A stretch of 64,000 nt of DNA from the NCBI GenBank assembly GCA_020634215.1, contig JACKCD010000018.1, forward strand, positions 36,622-100,621. Reading direction: 5' to 3'. The translations under genes and the position numbers were made by a program. The stretch comes from Ardenticatenaceae bacterium (GTDB taxonomy: Bacteria; Chloroflexota; Anaerolineae; Promineifilales; Promineifilaceae). Each line of letters starts with the position of its first letter. Position 1 is the first letter of the stretch. Under the pieces are notes generated by a model, which saw only the letters and a program-made list of their open reading frames with translations, searched no databases and had not been told where the DNA came from. Shown in pieces: positions 31,379-41,800 of the stretch.

Positions 31379-32638
31379 ATGTCAGACACCATCCGCGTGC
31401 TTATAGTAGATGATCTCTCGGAAACAAGAGAGAATGTACGCAAATTATTGCAGTTTGAATCTGATATTGAGGTTATTGGGCAGGCTGGTACCGGTGAAGA
31501 GGCGATTAGCCTGGCGAAAAAGCAGCAGCCAGACATTATCCTGATGGATATTAATATGCCTGGCATTGACGGGATTGGGGCGAGCCAAAAAATCTCCGAA
31601 ACCATTCCTCGTGTTCAAATCATCATCATGTCGGTGCAGAGCGACCCGGACTATCTGCGCCGGGCGATGCTGGCTGGGGCGCGGGATTTCTTGACCAAGC
31701 CGTTTGGCGGCGATGAGCTAATTACGGCTATTCGGCGCGTGTATGCAAAACGGCCGTCTTTTGCGCCTGCTCCTGTGGTGACAGGCGTGCCGGCTGGTGC
31801 TGTAGCCGCCCCCGCCAAATTTACCAACGGCCATGTTCTAGCCGTATTTAGCCCCAAGGGTGGCAGCGGCTGCACAACGGTTGCCATTAACATGGCCGTT
31901 TCGCTTGCCAAGCGCGGCTACAAAACCATTTTGATTGATGGCAGTTTTCAATTTGGCGATGTCTCCGTCATGCTCAACATGCAAACGCTTAGCAGCATGG
32001 TTGACATTACCGATCGGATAGAAGATTTGGATGCCGAGTTGGTAAGCAGCGTGGTGCAAATTCACCAGGACAGCGGCCTGGAAGTGCTGTTGGCTCCGCC
32101 CAAGCCTGAAATGGCCGATGTGATTACCGAAAACCATGTGAAGCGGTTGTTTGAAACGCTGCGCCCCATGTATGATTTTGCCATTATAGACACCAGCTCC
32201 AGCTTAAACGAGGTCACTTTGGCGATGCTCGACAATGCCGACCGCATTGTGCTGGTGACGCAGCAAACGTTGCCCAGCCTGAAAAACGTCAGCCGCTTTT
32301 ATGACCTGACAGATAGTTTGTCTTATGAACCCTCTAAAATCTGGTTGATGGTCAACCGCACCTCAAGCCGGTATGGTATTTCAGTCAAGGACGTGGCAAG
32401 CGCGTTGAAGCGCCCCGTGATCGGCACCATTCCAAGCGAAGATTTGTTGTTTGATGCGGCGGCCGACCAAGGGGTGCCGGTTGTTTTGCAGCAAAATCGG
32501 CGTCAACCTATTACTGGGGCGTTTGCCAAGCTGGTGGATCATGCGCTTGAAGATTTGAAGCAGGATGGGAATGAGAACGGGGATGCAGGTAAATCTGGCG
32601 GTATTTTCGGCCGTTTGTTTGGGCGAAAAAGCGAGTAA
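31379..32638 (+). CDS. cpaE: CpaE/TadZ-like protein: receiver domain fused to ParA/MinD-type ATPase
   Basis: A 419-residue protein that places Tad pilus machinery at the cell pole. Residues 1-125 form a receiver domain with all phosphorylation residues: Asp11/Asp12, Asp57 (ILMDINMPG), Ser85 and Lys107 (LTKPF). Many TadZ receiver domains have lost these. From about residue 150 comes a deviant Walker A ATPase (VFSPKGGSGCTTVAINMA) and a MinD-like core (YDFAIIDTSSSLNEV). It is the first gene of a four-gene tad block and is 12 bp from cpaF. The intact receiver suggests control by a histidine kinase encoded elsewhere. Confidence 0.9.
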   Translation: MSDTIRVLIVDDLSETRENVRKLLQFESDIEVIGQAGTGEEAISLAKKQQPDIILMDINMPGIDGIGASQKISETIPRVQIIIMSVQSDPDYLRRAMLAGARDFLTKPFGGDELITAIRRVYAKRPSFAPAPVVTGVPAGAVAAPAKFTNGHVLAVFSPKGGSGCTTVAINMAVSLAKRGYKTILIDGSFQFGDVSVMLNMQTLSSMVDITDRIEDLDAELVSSVVQIHQDSGLEVLLAPPKPEMADVITENHVKRLFETLRPMYDFAIIDTSSSLNEVTLAMLDNADRIVLVTQQTLPSLKNVSRFYDLTDSLSYEPSKIWLMVNRTSSRYGISVKDVASALKRPVIGTIPSEDLLFDAAADQGVPVVLQQNRRQPITGAFAKLVDHALEDLKQDGNENGDAGKSGGIFGRLFGRKSE

Positions 32639-32650
32639 CGGAGGCTTATA

Positions 32651-34030
32651 GTGTCACTCTTAAAGCGACTGGAACGGAATCAACAGCCAGTTAAATCTGA
32701 AACATCTAAATTGCAGGAGCTGCGCGTGAAGCGGGCGGCACCTGTGGCTGGCTCACGGGATGCCACCGTGGATTTAAAAAATCGCATTCAGGAGCGGCTC
32801 ATTGCTGAACTGGATCCAAGTATTGATATTGCCCAAACGGCCGAAGTGCGGGCAACCATTCAGGAAATGTTTGAGACAATGCTTTTGGAAGAAAGCATTG
32901 TGCTGACGCGCAACGAAAAGCGGCGACTGTTTGAATCCATTGTGGCCGAAATTTTGGGGTTTGGGCCGTTGGAACAATATTTGTCTATGGATGGCGTCAC
33001 CGAAATTATGGTAAATGGGCCAAAGCACATTTACATTGAGCGCGGCGGGAAGATTCAACGGGTCAACGTTGAATTTGAAGATGACGACCATTTGATGCGT
33101 ATCATTGACCGAATTGTGGCTCCGCTCGGCCGGCGGATTGATGAAGGGTCGCCGCTGGTGGATGCACGTTTGCCGGATGGGTCACGTGTAAACGCTGTGG
33201 TGCCGCCCATTTCGCTGAATGGGCCGGTGCTGACCATTCGCCTGTTCTCCAAGATTCCGTATACAGTGGAAAATATCATTGAGTTTGGTACGGTAACGCC
33301 GGAAGCGATTGAGTTTTTGAAGGCGTGTGTCATTGCGCGGCTCAATGTTTTGATTTCGGGCGGTACGGGTTCTGGTAAGACAACGATGCTAAATATTTTG
33401 TCTGGCTTTATTCCCGATGGTGAGCGGATTGTGACCATTGAGAATGCGGCTGAGCTACAGTTACGGCAAGATCATGTGGTGACGCTGGAATCGCGCACGG
33501 CGAATGTGGAGGGGCGTGGGACGGTTGCCATTCGTGATTTGGTGATTAATTCGCTGCGTATGCGCCCAGATCGTATTATTGTCGGTGAGGTGCGCGGGGG
33601 TGAGGCGTTGGATATGCTCCAGGCAATGAATACAGGGCATGAGGGGAGCATGACGACGGCGCACGCGAATACGGTGCGAGATGTGTTGTCGCGGTTGGAG
33701 ACGATGGTGCTGATGGCGGGGACGGATTTGCCGCATCGGGCGATTCGGGAGCAAATTTCTTCGGCTATTAATTTGATTGTGCAGGTAGACCGGATGCGGG
33801 ACGGGACGCGCAAGATTACATCTATTAGCGAGATTCAGGGGATGGAGGGGGATATTATTACGACTTCGGAAATCTTCCGCTTTGAGCAGACGGGGATTGA
33901 GAATGGGAAGGTTATCGGCCGTTTGCGGCCAACGGGCTTGCGGCCAAAGTTTATGTGGAAGATTCAGGATGCAGGGATTATGCTGCCACCTTCTATTTTT
34001 GGCATTGGTACACGTCGTGGGCGGAATTAG
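32651..34030 (+). CDS. cpaF: Tad/Flp pilus assembly ATPase
   Basis: A 459-residue secretion ATPase starting at GTG with ggagg upstream. The N-terminal domain covers about residues 1-150. The core has Walker A SGGTGSGKTTMLNI, Asp box DRIIVGEVRGGEALDMLQAM and the His box HEGSMTTAHANT, all typical of CpaF/TadA. It forms a hexameric ring in the cytoplasm that powers pilin assembly and retraction. It lies between cpaE and tadB in the canonical order. Confidence 0.96.
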   Translation: MSLLKRLERNQQPVKSETSKLQELRVKRAAPVAGSRDATVDLKNRIQERLIAELDPSIDIAQTAEVRATIQEMFETMLLEESIVLTRNEKRRLFESIVAEILGFGPLEQYLSMDGVTEIMVNGPKHIYIERGGKIQRVNVEFEDDDHLMRIIDRIVAPLGRRIDEGSPLVDARLPDGSRVNAVVPPISLNGPVLTIRLFSKIPYTVENIIEFGTVTPEAIEFLKACVIARLNVLISGGTGSGKTTMLNILSGFIPDGERIVTIENAAELQLRQDHVVTLESRTANVEGRGTVAIRDLVINSLRMRPDRIIVGEVRGGEALDMLQAMNTGHEGSMTTAHANTVRDVLSRLETMVLMAGTDLPHRAIREQISSAINLIVQVDRMRDGTRKITSISEIQGMEGDIITTSEIFRFEQTGIENGKVIGRLRPTGLRPKFMWKIQDAGIMLPPSIFGIGTRRGRN

Positions 34031-34062
34031 GTGGGTTGTTTAGCACTTTGGAGGAGTAAGTG

Positions 34063-35046
34063 ATGCCAACGACGTTCATTGTTATTGGGCTGGTTATTGC
34101 CTTTTTAATGATTGTGGGGGCTGGTATGGCACTCTTGACCGAGGGTCGGCGTGGGGTTGACCAGCGGTTGGAGCAGTATGTTAGCTCGACAACGTATGAG
34201 ATTCCGGAGGAACTGGCGGAAGTTGCTGTTGGGCCGGATGTAGCAGAACGGTTTGACAGCCTGATGTCCCGCCGTGGCTTTTTTCAGCCGATTCGGGAGC
34301 GTATTTCGCGGTCGGATGTGAAGCTGCGGGTGAGCGAGTATTTGGTGCTGACGTTGATCAGCGCGTTCCTGGTGGCGGTCTTTTTTTATTTCTTTTTGAA
34401 TAGGAATTTGCCTTTGGCGATTCTTGGTTTTTTGCTGGGACTGCGGATACCACGGTTTTATTTGGGGTATGCGGCGACACGGCGGGTGAATGCGTTTGGG
34501 GATCAGCTGAGTGATACGCTGAATTTGTGGGTGAATGCGCTGCGGTCGGGTTATAGTGTGCTGCAAAGTATGGAGACGATTGCGACGGAGTTGCCGCCAC
34601 CAGTTTCTAAGGAGTTTGAGCGGGTGGTGCAGGAGGTGCGGCTGGGTTTGAGCTTGGAGCAGGCGCTGGATAATATGCTGGCGCGTGTGCCGAGTGAGGA
34701 TTTGGATTTGGTGGTAACGGCCGTTAAAATTCAGCGCGAAGTAGGCGGCAACCTCTCAGAAATTCTCGACAACATCAGCTTCACCATCCGCGAACGAGTT
34801 CGCATTAAAGGGGAGATACGCACCTTAACGGCCCAAGGTCGTATTTCTGGCTGGGTGGTGGGGCTGCTGCCTCTTGTTCTCATGTTTGTCTTGCTGGGCA
34901 TTAACCCCAGCTACATTTCGGAATTATGGGCTTGGGAACCACCCATCGTGTTTTTACCCTGCGGTTGGTATATGTTGGGCATTGGCGCGATTGCAACGAT
35001 TGCGGGCGTTATCTTCATCCGTAAAATTGTTGATATTGAGGTGTAG
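34063..35046 (+). CDS. tadB: Tad pilus inner-membrane platform protein TadB
   Basis: The start is ATG 34063, eight bases after gaggag. The 327-residue protein has an N-terminal helix, a cytoplasmic segment, paired central membrane segments (LVLTLISAFLVAVFFYFFLN) and a type II secretion system F domain (LSDTLNLWVNALRSGYSVLQ; VKIQREVGGNLSEILDNISF). Two further C-terminal helices follow. With TadC it forms the membrane platform driven by CpaF. Confidence 0.93.
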   Translation: MPTTFIVIGLVIAFLMIVGAGMALLTEGRRGVDQRLEQYVSSTTYEIPEELAEVAVGPDVAERFDSLMSRRGFFQPIRERISRSDVKLRVSEYLVLTLISAFLVAVFFYFFLNRNLPLAILGFLLGLRIPRFYLGYAATRRVNAFGDQLSDTLNLWVNALRSGYSVLQSMETIATELPPPVSKEFERVVQEVRLGLSLEQALDNMLARVPSEDLDLVVTAVKIQREVGGNLSEILDNISFTIRERVRIKGEIRTLTAQGRISGWVVGLLPLVLMFVLLGINPSYISELWAWEPPIVFLPCGWYMLGIGAIATIAGVIFIRKIVDIEV

Positions 35047-35157
35047 TTTCGGAGGTCATTGTGGTGGATGGCTGCGAGTGGTTAGTCAGAAAAGTTTACT
35101 AGCTATCAGCTACTGACCACCAGCCACTTGCGATTTATCCGTGTTAGGAGAATCTGG

Positions 35158-36099
35158 ATGAATTTACCAATTTTTGGTTTGCTAATCATCGCCGCTGCGG
35201 TCATTATCATTTATAGCCTGATTCTGTTGCGCCGGGCGGAAGAAGACCCACTAGCGGCGCGTATTGATGAATTTGCCAGCCGTGAAGAAGTTGTTTCAAT
35301 AGAAGAAATCGAACTGTCAATGCCCTTGAGTGACCGTGTCTTGGTGCCAATTGCGCGGCGTATTAGCGATTTTGTTGTCAAACTGACACCCCAATCCACG
35401 CTGGAACGCACAACCCACCAATTAGAGCTAGCAGGGAACCCCCGCAACATGACGGCGGCAGGGTTTTGGATTTTACGGCTTTTGGTTATGGTGCTGTTTG
35501 GGGCATTAGGTTTTTTGGTAGCTTCGAACAACCAGGCAGGGGTTAGTCGCACATTAGCCTATATTTTTGGTGCTTTGGTTATTGGCTTTTTTATCCCTGG
35601 CATGGTGCTCCGCTCCAGGATTGATCGGCGTAAACAGGCAATTATCAAAAAGCTGCCTGATGCGCTTGATTTGATGACGATTTGTGTGGAGGCGGGGCTG
35701 GCGTTTAATGGGGCCATGCAGCGCGTGGCGGAAAAGTGGGATGACCCGCTGGCAAATGAGTTTGGGCGTGTGTTACAGGAGATGCAGTTGGGGAAATCGC
35801 GGCGGCAGGCACTGCGTGATATGGTTGACCGCATGGAAGTGCCTGATGTGACGAGCTTTATTGCAGCGATTTTACAGGCGGATCAGCTGGGCGGTGGGGT
35901 TTCTAAGATTTTGCGGATTCAGTCGGAGCAGATGCGAATTCGGCGGCGACAGCGGGCGGAGGAGAAGGCGCAGCAGGCTCCGGTGAAGATGCTATTTCCG
36001 TTGGTCTTTCTCATTTTCCCGTCGGTTCTAATGGTTTTGTTAGGGCCGGCCGCTTTGCAGGTGCTACGCAGTGGGCCATTGCGTGGTGTCTTAAATTAG
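35158..36099 (+). CDS. tadC: Tad pilus inner-membrane platform protein TadC
   Basis: The start is chosen at ATG 35158 with aggag seven bases upstream; the frame is open 30 bases further. The 313-residue protein has an N-terminal helix, a cytoplasmic stretch, a central membrane pair and an F domain (LPDALDLMTICVEAGLAFNG; FIAAILQADQLGGGVSKILR), ending in a C-terminal helix. The 111-bp gap after tadB contains an imperfect heptamer-type palindrome that might uncouple expression. Pilin, secretin and prepilin peptidase genes are not in the window. Confidence 0.93.
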   Translation: MNLPIFGLLIIAAAVIIIYSLILLRRAEEDPLAARIDEFASREEVVSIEEIELSMPLSDRVLVPIARRISDFVVKLTPQSTLERTTHQLELAGNPRNMTAAGFWILRLLVMVLFGALGFLVASNNQAGVSRTLAYIFGALVIGFFIPGMVLRSRIDRRKQAIIKKLPDALDLMTICVEAGLAFNGAMQRVAEKWDDPLANEFGRVLQEMQLGKSRRQALRDMVDRMEVPDVTSFIAAILQADQLGGGVSKILRIQSEQMRIRRRQRAEEKAQQAPVKMLFPLVFLIFPSVLMVLLGPAALQVLRSGPLRGVLN

Positions 36100-36125
36100 G
36101 TGGATATGACCATGCAGCACTAGGA

Positions 36126-36851
36126 ATGGGCCAAGTGGCAGTTTCTTCTTGGCAACGTCTCTCACAGCAGTTTTTAACTTTGTTGTTTCCGCCTACCTGC
36201 GCGGTGTGCAAGCGGGTGGGGGAAGTGTTGTGCGAGGATTGTGTGCGGACATTGCCGCGTCTGCCGGAGGCGGTGTGTGGGCGGTGTAGCCGGCCGGTAA
36301 AACGGCCGTTTTCCCTGTGTGCCCATTGTCAAAAACGGCCGTTTCCCCTGCAAACTATTCGCGCCACCTATCGCTATGTCAGCCCCGTTAAAGAACTTAT
36401 TCACAAATTTAAATACGAAAACAGCTTTGCACTGGCAGAACCATTAGGGCAAGCGATGGCGGGTGCTTGGTTGGGGCAAAATGTGGCCGTAACGGCCGTT
36501 ATTCCCGTACCTCTACACCCTAAACGTTATAAAAAAAGAGGGTATAATCAGTCCATGCTGCTAGCACAACAGTTGTGTCATTACCACCCCTTACCGCTCA
36601 TGCCAGACGCCTTACAGCGTGTACGGTTTACACGCCCCCAAATTGAGTTAGGAGCCGACCAACGACAGCAAAACATGCAGCAAGCCTTTGCTGCAACACC
36701 CCACCTGGTTTGTGGTCAACACATCCTGCTCATTGACGATGTCTGTACTACAGGCGCAACCTTAATCGCCTGTGCTGAAGCATTGTTAGACGGTGGTGCA
36801 GCCTCTGTGTCTGCCTACTGTCTGGCTCGTGCTGTCTCAAAAACCCAATAA
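36126..36851 (+). CDS. comF: ComF family phosphoribosyltransferase-like protein
   Basis: A 241-residue protein with an N-terminal zinc ribbon (CAVCKRVGEVLCEDC and CGRCSRP ... CAHCQ) and a type I phosphoribosyltransferase fold. Motifs are IPVPLHPKRYKKRGYNQSMLL and the PRPP loop ILLIDDVCTTGAT. ComF proteins are needed for uptake or handling of transforming DNA in several bacteria. It starts 26 bp after tadC and is likely in the same transcript, which ties a competence-associated gene to the pilus block. It contains three ACGGCCGT copies. Confidence 0.92.
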   Translation: MGQVAVSSWQRLSQQFLTLLFPPTCAVCKRVGEVLCEDCVRTLPRLPEAVCGRCSRPVKRPFSLCAHCQKRPFPLQTIRATYRYVSPVKELIHKFKYENSFALAEPLGQAMAGAWLGQNVAVTAVIPVPLHPKRYKKRGYNQSMLLAQQLCHYHPLPLMPDALQRVRFTRPQIELGADQRQQNMQQAFAATPHLVCGQHILLIDDVCTTGATLIACAEALLDGGAASVSAYCLARAVSKTQ

Positions 36852-36870
36852 TCACATGGGAGAACAAGAA

Positions 36871-37437
36871 ATGGAACTTACAGTAAACGGAAAAAATATA
36901 GACATAACCACAAGATTGCGCAATTATGTTGAAAAGAAAACCGAGCGGCTTGACCGTTACATGCCCAATCTTGAAGAAGTCCGGGTTGATTTGTCCACTC
37001 AAAAAGCCCGTAACGCACTAGAACGCCAGGTGGCTCAAGTCACCATTCGTGACCGGCGCGGCACCATGCTACGTGCCGAAGAGCATAACAACGACATGTT
37101 TGCCGCTATTGATGCCGTTGTCGACAAGCTCTATCGGCAAATTCGGCGCTACCGTGGGCAAAACCGTAAACGGCGGGTCGCCGCCCCCCATGTTGAGGAA
37201 ATAGTTGACTTGGGTGAACCTTTGCCCATCGCTGAAGAAAGCCTGGAGGATGAAGGCGCAATTGTCCGTTCTAAACGCTTTGCTCTCAACCCCATGAACT
37301 CTGAAGAAGCCATTGAGCAAATGGAACTGCTGGGGCACGATTTTTTTGTCTTTTTTAACAGCGAGGAAGAGGCAATTAATGTATTGTATCGGAGACATGA
37401 CGGAAACTATGGCTTGTTGCAGCCAGAGTTTGATTAG
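36871..37437 (+). CDS. hpf: Long-form ribosome hibernation promoting factor
   Basis: The start is ATG 36871 with gggag upstream. The 188-residue protein has the RaiA/YfiA domain at residues 1-100 (MELTVNGKNIDITTRLRNYV) and the C-terminal dimerisation domain at about 128-188 (RFALNPMNSEEAIEQMELLG; YRRHDGNYGLLQP). Long-form HPF makes inactive 100S ribosomes in stationary phase. Placement directly after comF with a 19-bp gap is seen in many bacteria. Confidence 0.95.
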   Translation: MELTVNGKNIDITTRLRNYVEKKTERLDRYMPNLEEVRVDLSTQKARNALERQVAQVTIRDRRGTMLRAEEHNNDMFAAIDAVVDKLYRQIRRYRGQNRKRRVAAPHVEEIVDLGEPLPIAEESLEDEGAIVRSKRFALNPMNSEEAIEQMELLGHDFFVFFNSEEEAINVLYRRHDGNYGLLQPEFD

Positions 37438-37449
37438 TTGAGAGGAAAT

Positions 37450-37923
37450 ATGCCCCACGTTTTAATGATTTGTACGGCTAACATTTGCCGTTCCCCAGTG
37501 GCTGAAGGCTTGCTGCGTGATCGGCTGCATAAACGAGGTTTAACCAATTGGACGGTCAGTTCAGCGGGAACCTGGGCACAGCTTAAACGCGGTGCTTCGC
37601 AAAACAGCGTGATTGTGATGAATGAGCGTGGCCTTGACATTAGTAACCATCTGGCACAAATGGTTGAAGCGCCGCATTTGCGGCAGGCTGATTTAGTTTT
37701 GTGTATGGAAACGGGTCATGCTGAAGCATTGCGTGCGGAATTTCATCCATATGCGCCCAAAATCCATTTGCTTACGGAAATGGCCGGCCGACATTACAGC
37801 ATCAGTGACCCGTATGGGCAGTCGTTGAATGCCTACAAGCTGATGGCAAATGAGGTTGAGGAAATCATTGACGAAGGGCTGGATGAAATCATTCGTCTGG
37901 CGGAGGAAAACGCTGGGCGATAG
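37450..37923 (+). CDS. Low-molecular-weight protein tyrosine phosphatase
   Basis: The start is ATG 37450 with gagaggaa upstream. The 157-residue enzyme has the P-loop CTANICRSP (C-x5-R-S) near the N-terminus and the general-acid loop SDPYG near residue 120. Family members dephosphorylate tyrosine kinases controlling polysaccharide export or act on phosphoarginine. It follows hpf by 12 bp and ends the transcript at a strong terminator. Confidence 0.93.
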   Translation: MPHVLMICTANICRSPVAEGLLRDRLHKRGLTNWTVSSAGTWAQLKRGASQNSVIVMNERGLDISNHLAQMVEAPHLRQADLVLCMETGHAEALRAEFHPYAPKIHLLTEMAGRHYSISDPYGQSLNAYKLMANEVEEIIDEGLDEIIRLAEENAGR

Positions 37924-37953
37924 GTTAGCGGGAAGCTGATAGTGAATAACCAG

Positions 37954-37994
37954 ACCGCCGCCTTTCTTGTTAGCAGAAGGCGGCGGTTTTTTTT
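37954..37994 (+). terminator. Strong rho-independent terminator
   Basis: accgccgcctt (37954-37964) pairs with aaggcggcggt (37977-37987), followed by a run of eight T. It ends the tad-comF-hpf-phosphatase transcript. Confidence 0.92.
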
Positions 37995-38012
37995 AGCCAC
38001 AAGGAGGCAGCG

Positions 38013-38768
38013 ATGCAGCGGGACGAGCTGATTGCTTATTTGGACAACTATTTGCACATTCGGGACATTGCCGACTATGGGCCACAGGGGCTGCAGGTGG
38101 AAGCCGAGGCTGACGGCGTGGCGCGAATTGCGCTGGCGGTTGATACTTCACCGGCCACGATTGCGGCGGCTGCCGAATGGGGCGCGGAGATGCTGCTGGT
38201 GCATCACGGCATTTTTTGGGGCGGGGCGCAGCCGATTGCCGGGCCGTTTGGGCGACGGGTGCGGCTGCTGTTGCAGCACAATATCCATCTCTATGCGGCG
38301 CATTTGGCACTGGATGCCCACCCGGAGGTGGGGAATAATGCAGTGCTGGCGAGGATGTTGGGCGTGGCGGTGGAGTCGTGGTGGTGTGCGCCGAAGGGAA
38401 CGCCGATTGGGGTGTTGGGGCGGCTGGCAGAGCCGGTGGGGTTGGGGGAGGTGGTAACGGCCGTTAATCACCACCTTTCCACCTCTGCCCGCGTGCTGGC
38501 ACACGGGTCAGACCGGGTGCAAACAGTCGCCATTGTCTCTGGCTTTGGTGCTGACAAGGTGGAAGCGGCGCAGCAGTTAGGAGCCGACGTGTTTCTGACC
38601 GGGGAAACGTCACATGCCCATTTTTGGGCAGCATCTGACGTGGGGATGAACGTCATTTTTGCCGGGCATTATGCCACCGAAACGGTGGGGGTGAAGGCAC
38701 TGGGGGCGCACCTGACCGAGAAATTTGGCATCGAGACCCGCTTTTTTGATTTTCCAACGGGCATGTAG
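38013..38768 (+). CDS. Nif3-like dinuclear metal centre protein
   Basis: A 251-residue protein of the Nif3/YbgI (GTP cyclohydrolase I type 2-like) family, start ATG with aaggagg upstream. Metal-binding motifs are LLVHHGIFWGG near residues 62-72, AHLALDAHPEVGNN near 95-108 and the C-terminal AGHYATE. The length is typical of the short bacterial form. These proteins bind two metal ions in a toroidal hexamer; the biochemical role is unsettled. Confidence 0.92.
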   Translation: MQRDELIAYLDNYLHIRDIADYGPQGLQVEAEADGVARIALAVDTSPATIAAAAEWGAEMLLVHHGIFWGGAQPIAGPFGRRVRLLLQHNIHLYAAHLALDAHPEVGNNAVLARMLGVAVESWWCAPKGTPIGVLGRLAEPVGLGEVVTAVNHHLSTSARVLAHGSDRVQTVAIVSGFGADKVEAAQQLGADVFLTGETSHAHFWAASDVGMNVIFAGHYATETVGVKALGAHLTEKFGIETRFFDFPTGM

Positions 38769-38786
38769 AGGATGGTTAGAAAGATC

Positions 38787-38843
38787 AGGCAAAGGCGCAA
38801 CGATGTCAAGAAAACCACCGCATCTTCGCGCCTTGCGTGACAT
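38787..38843. repeat. Degraded CGCAAAG palindrome
   Basis: caggcaaaggcgcaacgatg faces catcttcgcgccttgcgtga with several mismatches, a diverged copy of the element at 26069. It lies between the convergent Nif3-like and restriction-modification genes. Confidence 0.5.
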
Positions 38844-38881
38844 AAAGTTAGTGCCGATCATGCCTCAAGTATGCCCTGTCC

Positions 38882-41800
38882 CTATGCCGTTTCGACGGTG
38901 GCGGGCATGGCGCCATTCATGGTGCCATTCATGGCGTGGATGATGTGCATGGTTTGCAGGGAAACGGCCGTTATTCGCCCCAACAAATCAATCACCTGCT
39001 CTTTGTAATCGGCAAAGCGGTAGCTGTTGAACTGCTCGCGGATGGTGGGGTCTTTGGGGGTGCGCTCCTTGTAGCGGTCTAGCACCCATTCCAGGGCGGA
39101 GCGGTTGCCCAGTTGGTATTGCCACGCCAGCGCGGGGATGCCGCTGAGGGTGGTCAGGGTGTCGAGTTCGATGGTGCCGTTGGCTTTGTCGGCCTTGAGC
39201 TTGGCTTTGTAGGCTGTGCGGGTGGTTTCGGGGTCGGTTTCGTGGCGCAGCAGGGGGTGGGGTTCGATGGTTTCGTAATGCAGGTGCAGCGCCATGAGTG
39301 CCTTGCCCCACGCCGCCCACTGCCAAAAGTCGGGGTAGAACGGGATGCGGGGGAAGTCGCGTTTGAGGTTGAGCCTATATTTTTCGCGGTAGGCGGGGTG
39401 GTGGAGGACGGCGTAGACATAGTGGAAGATGTCGTGTTTGGAGATTGGGGATTGGGGATTGGAGATTGGGAGATTGGGAGATTGGGGGATTGGGAGATTG
39501 GCGTAGTGGTGGCGGAACTGCGCCAGCGCCCAGTCGGTGATGTTGTCTATCCGATTCCCTGACTGATCACGTCTGTAAAGCGTAAAACACTGCGTTTTTT
39601 CAAGCATGTCATATGCTGGCACTAGCCTGGTGGCAAGACATTGAAATGGTTTTGACAGAGGTGATCCGGATATGGAAATGGCAACATTGTCAGGCAAATA
39701 CATTTCATCTGTTATTCCGCGAACATCTACAAACAAAGACGAATCGTACATAACGAAATGACAATAAGGACGATAAAGGGTGTCTACGATTTGATTAGGT
39801 GAAAAGTGTTCTTGATTACCTCGTTGATATTTTACTTTGAGGTCACGTGACCATTTAATAGTCGTATCAAACGTATCTTCATGCTTGTAAGTGTTGTAAA
39901 AGTTTGTTAAGAAGCGCATTTTTGTTTCGAGGTTTTCCCTCGAAACGTCAATAGCCCAGTCATCTCGGTTTGTTTTAGCACCTCCTGAATAATATTGGGC
40001 AATAATTCCTTGAGGTACCTTACCAAGTTTTGCATCTTTGGATAGCAATGGCAGAAAATCATCCCATGAATTTTCAGGAATGTTGAGCCAGTTGTTGCGG
40101 TCGCTGGGTTGGATGCGCTCAAACTTTAATTGTGAGAGTGGGGTGGTTGCTAAAAAGCGCAGTTTGTCGGGTGCTTCTTCCATTTCAGGGCGGCGAGCAT
40201 ACCAAATTTGGGCTGGCTGCTCCCCTTTGTCACGCTTCCGCACCAAAAAAGCAATCGCCACACCCGTTTGAATGGCAAAAACATTGTGCCGTGGGCCTGA
40301 TAATTTGGGGTTTTTACGAACATCCCCACCCAAATCCACGACATAAATATCGCTAAATTCATCGGTCACAACTTTGCGAAAGCCGTCAAAGGTACGCGCA
40401 TCCAAAAACGAGCGATTGGTGATAAATGCAACAATGCCATTTTGCTGCAAACGATCTGTTGCCCAACGATAAAAGCGGGTGTACATATCGTACAGCTTCG
40501 TTTTTTGCGCCGTGCTGTGCTTGATGTAGGTTTCCTTGATCCGCCTGTCAATTTCGGGGTATTCGCGGTTTTTGTTGTTTTCGTTCTCGTTAAGCTGGTT
40601 GGCATTGTATGGCGGGTTGCCAATGATGACGGAAATATCGCGCTGGTTTTGCCGCTGAATCCGCTCCGCGTTCTCATCGGTCAGCCCAAACAGCGAAAGC
40701 TGCTTCCCCTGGTAGGCAAACCCCATGTTGTCGAGCGTGTCCACAAAGACAATGTTGTCAAACGGCAAATACGCCCCCATCTTCTGCTTATAGGTGTACT
40801 CAATGTTGAGGTTGGCGATGTAGTAGGGCAAAATCGAAACCTCGTTGCAGTGCAGTTCGTGGCGGTATTTGTGTTCAAGCTGGTGGGGCGGCAAATATTC
40901 AATCAGTTCGGTGATAAACGTCCCCGTCCCCGTCGCCGGGTCCAAAATCTCCACCCCCTTGTCCCCCAGCGTGCGGCCAAAATGTTTAAAACACAAATGG
41001 TCGGCCGCCTCAATCATAAAGCGCACAATCTCATTGGGGGTGTAGACAATCCCCAGCCGGTCGGCCGCCTTGGGGTTATACGCCTTGTAAAAGTTCTCAT
41101 ACAGCACCTTCAGGAACTTCTGCTTCTCCTGATGGTTGTAAATTTGCGCCGCTCGCGCCTTAATTGCCTGCGTATAGCCAGCAATTTTGCCGTCAATCTG
41201 CCGCCGCACCTGCCCCTTGTAAAACGTCCCTACCACCGTCCCCAGCTCATGGGCAATGATGTTTTCGCGGTGAAACTGCGGCTCGTCAAAAACGGTGACA
41301 AAAATATCCTCGGTCAACACGTGCTGCACCATCATCTCGCGCACGTCGCTCATCTCCATGCTGGGGTTAATTGCCTCCTGGCACAGCTCCAAAAAATCCT
41401 TGGCCTCTTTCTGAAACCCCTTGTTGCGCTCATACTGCTCCCGAATCAGCCCGCGCAGCGTTTCGCCCAGCGCGGGAATGTCGCGGCTAAAATTTTCGAT
41501 GGCCTCGCGGAATTCGCGCACCTCACGGCTTTCGTAGCTGACAAAGCGGGTGAGGAGGGCATCGAGGGCGGGGGCATCGAGCAGGCTGACGCGGGCGACT
41601 TCGGTGCTGTTTTGGTAGAGAACGGCCGTTTGTGTGTCCTCAAACAGCATATTGTTGGCCGGATACCCCTTTGCCAGCTTGTTGGCAATCTCCGTATCCA
41701 GGTCATCGGCCTCATCCTTCGCCTCCCAGTACCCCCAATCCTGCCGCAGCGCATCCTTGAGCGTGCCGTCGGGATAGACAGAACGGCCGTTGCGGGTGCG

